This document shows, piece after piece, positions 25,863-64,000 of a stretch of DNA of 64,000 nt. Made by a program: the position numbers and the translations under genes. The notes under the pieces were generated by a model that had not been told where the DNA came from, ran no database searches, and saw only the letters and a list, made by a program, of their open reading frames with translations. The stretch is from Ridgeia piscesae (Eukaryota; Annelida; Polychaeta; Sabellida; Siboglinidae): positions 587,501 through 651,500 of the forward strand of contig JAODUO010000066.1 of NCBI GenBank assembly GCA_025642075.2, read 5' to 3'. Numbering within the stretch: the first letter of the stretch is position 1; each line of letters begins with the position of its first letter.

Positions 25863-26853
25863 AAGAGAGTTTTGAATTACTTTGGTCTTCTGCATTTATG
25901 CAGATTACGCAAATTCTATGTAGATTATGCATATTATGTAAATTCTGTGTAGACGAAGACGTACCTTATTCCCCTGTTTATGTATAATGTCAGTGAGCCG
26001 CTATATAGATTTATATTCGCTGATTATAACACGAGATTCCACACGATGTTGCAAACATACTGTTTGTCCTACGTATTAAAGGGTCTAAGTTAGGTAGATA
26101 ACCGACTGGAGTTATTCTAAGGTACTCACAAATTCTAGAGAAGAACAACTCCTGCGTTAGCCCAAGTTTGGGCTGTTTGGAGGTAATCACCTAAGACCTA
26201 AGACATCATTAATGTTTTAATTGCTGCATACGTTTCCGTGCCTTAGTGTACACCATCAATAGAGTAAGCACTATGCACTATGCACTACTACTAATATTGT
26301 AGAAACGCGAACTCTCTGGCAATAAATGAATAAAACGCTATGTGCATTTAAATTCTACATTTATACCCAATACTATTTTAAATCTTAACAACATCCACCC
26401 AACGAATATTGCCACAATATCAGGGTGTCTTATTATGGTGGAAACATATTTGTTTGAAAATTAAAACGTTGATTGGGCAATAAGTCATGTCATGTATTTC
26501 AGAGAACAACTACTATTTGGAACATAACAAATATATACAGGTTAATTAAAAACACACTTTGTATTTGCACAAACTCAATTTGATATTTTTACTAGTAATA
26601 TTATGTGCATAATTTCAAAAAGCGAATAACGTGGCAATTATGCTACGTTACGATGGTGTAGATCCAAATAATCACAACCATTTCACATGCAATCTCTTTC
26701 GAAATATGAATGTAAGATTGCTCGCCGTTATCATTTTCCGCGTGTCCGTCCAAAGTCAGTGTTATCTTCATCGAGTAGTCGACCACGACTGCAAGTACAA
26801 GTTACGTGTGTATAAACACTAAACACTAAATAAGCTATACGTTATAATAATCT

Positions 26854-27679
26854 GTTGTAGTCAGGGTTGAGCTAAAATACATATTTGTATACCAGAATTT
26901 GGTGTATTTGTATTTGAATTGAAAATCACAAAAGGACGCGTATTTATATTTGTTATTTGGTCTGTATTTGAAAAGTATTTGCAAATACAATCAAATACAC
27001 ATAACAATTATCATTTTACCAACAAAAGGTAAATCACTGCCTGACATAAACTGGCTCAGGAGTCTAGACAGAATGTTTTTCACGCCTGTGGTATGGCCAA
27101 CTGTGGGCAGGCAGCACTGAGAAAATTGACCTACAGTCAACCTAGTCAAACATTTGCATCAATGAATAAATGGGAAGCCAGTGAAGCTTATCTATAGCGA
27201 TAAATGCAAGTATTCACAGGGAAGGTACTTCAATGAATCCTGCTGTCACTTGCTGTGTAAACATCCTGGGGTAAGACAAAAGAACCCAGGTTTCCTCCAG
27301 TGATGGGGAAGAGCTACCCACTAGTTGGTACAGTAGTACCGATAAGGACAGTCTAGTAAACCTGCCTGCCAATTAGTCTACAGCAGTCAATCAAGCCAAA
27401 GACAGAAAGCCACGCGTTGTGATACACTTGAACTATAATGGAAACATGGTCCACGTATTTGAATCGTATTTGAATCAAATAAAAAAAATGGCAATGTACT
27501 TAAATCGTATTTGAATAAAAAATGGCAGTGTATTTGTATTGAACTGTTTTATTTGTATTTGAATTGAATTTTTTATTTGTATTGAAATCTAGAAAAGCAA
27601 TGTATTTCTATTTGATTTGGCTGAGTTGTATTTGTATTAGATCCCAAAATGTGTATTTGGACCCAACCCTGGTTGTTGT
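26854..27679. mobile_element. Non-autonomous hAT-like element (MITE), complete
   Basis: The element is 26862-27671. Its ends are inverted: it begins CAGGGTTGAGCTAAAATAC and ends GTATTTGGACCCAACCCTG. It is flanked by 8-base target duplications, GTTGTAGT on the left and GTTGTTGT on the right (7 of 8 match). The subterminal regions are full of GTATTTG / CAAATAC motifs on both sides, as expected for transposase-binding repeats. No transposase frame is present. Confidence 0.82.
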
Positions 27680-27838
27680 TGTATCTAGTTGACAGCACAG
27701 CAAACAGAATAACAACCACAAGCTATAATCTGTGCAAAACTGTTTTTATGTTAGTGACATAATACGTTGTATTGAATATGTTGCGTGTATCGCTTACATG
27801 TGGAATGAAACGTAAACATATGAACCCGTGTCTTTGTT

Positions 27839-27844
27839 TTTATT
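27839..27844 (-). terminator. AATAAA polyadenylation signal, probable 3' end of gene B
   Basis: The minus strand carries AATAAA about 60 bases after the proposed TGA stop. It fits a short 3' UTR but is weak evidence alone, as the region is AT-rich. Confidence 0.4.
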
Positions 27845-27904
27845 TGGTACTGTTTGTAATAGAGAACACAGCCGCTCACCCATTGGTTGTCTCCCTCTGA
27901 CCTC

Positions 27905-63719
<35,815 letters not shown>

Positions 63720-63907
63720 CTGGAAACGAAGCAATTATGTAAGCATTGGCCGTGACAACTAATGTATCTAATATCCACTGTGACATTAGCTTCATTTTCA
63801 ATGGATTAGGCGCAAATACAATATTATTATGAATGAAAGATTCAATCAATGACACTAAAAAGGAATGCACTACTTATAATTATCTGCACTGTGAAACAGA
63901 AAATACC

Positions 63908-63962
63908 CCTCACACACGCCCACACACGCACGCACGCACGCACACACGCACGCAGGCACGCA

Positions 63963-63994
<32 letters not shown>

Positions 63995-64000
63995 TACACA
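63908..64000. repeat. CA / GCAC microsatellite at window end
   Basis: CACG and GCAC tetramers and CA dinucleotides up to the window edge. Confidence 0.93.

Overview
The window is animal (metazoan) genomic DNA, most likely from a marine invertebrate; the phylum cannot be fixed from the sequence alone. The evidence is short exons of about 20 to 260 bases with mostly GT-AG borders, extracellular animal modules (YWTD propeller, EGF, AMOP, VWD, SEA), relics of several LINE clades, non-autonomous hAT-like elements, and a very high load of microsatellites (TA, CA/TG, ATGT, CCGA) and minisatellites. The long reading frames made of CMYV, THTH, YIYI or PTDR are simple repeats, not genes.

Two genes are supported, both on the minus strand. 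Gene A (11151 down to 1, leaving the window at its 3' end) starts with a signal peptide and encodes two tandem YWTD-type beta-propeller halves, each followed by an EGF module, as in LDL-receptor-related proteins. Thirteen coding exons can be placed, with matching phases. The second propeller repeats the exon layout of the first, so the gene grew by internal duplication.

Gene B (63719 down to about 27905; its 5' end is outside the window) encodes a type I membrane protein. In order it has the C-terminal part of an AMOP domain, a VWD domain, a cysteine-containing extension, a cadherin/Ig-like module, a run of about twelve EGF-type modules, two SEA domains with G-S-x-x-V autocleavage motifs, one transmembrane helix and a short tail. 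This is the layout of the MUC4-like / mucin-like adhesion family. Twenty-eight exons are proposed. Two anomalies stand out: one intron needs a GC-AG border, and the last exon of the second SEA domain has a one-base frameshift.

Between the genes (11167 to 27904) I see no credible gene. That stretch holds long microsatellites, an ATGT array of over 1 kb, tRNA-derived SINE relics, a paired 260-300 bp repeat, an LTR-like remnant and a complete hAT-like MITE. The introns of both genes also carry mobile-element debris: LINE fragments at 28.2-28.9, 32.4-32.7, 35.5-36.1, 50.9-51.2, 53.2-53.6 and 58.8-61.2 kb, a second hAT-like MITE at 48-49 kb, a terminal-inverted-repeat element at 34.4-34.9 kb, several large palindromes, and a decayed copy of a multicopy family of unknown identity at 45.6-46.9 kb.

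There is no prokaryotic-type system here. The most unusual features are partial EGF-exon copies that carry their own splice donors (44.2-44.5 kb and 40.4 kb), large perfect-looking palindromes inside introns, and long minisatellites sitting just upstream of splice acceptors.
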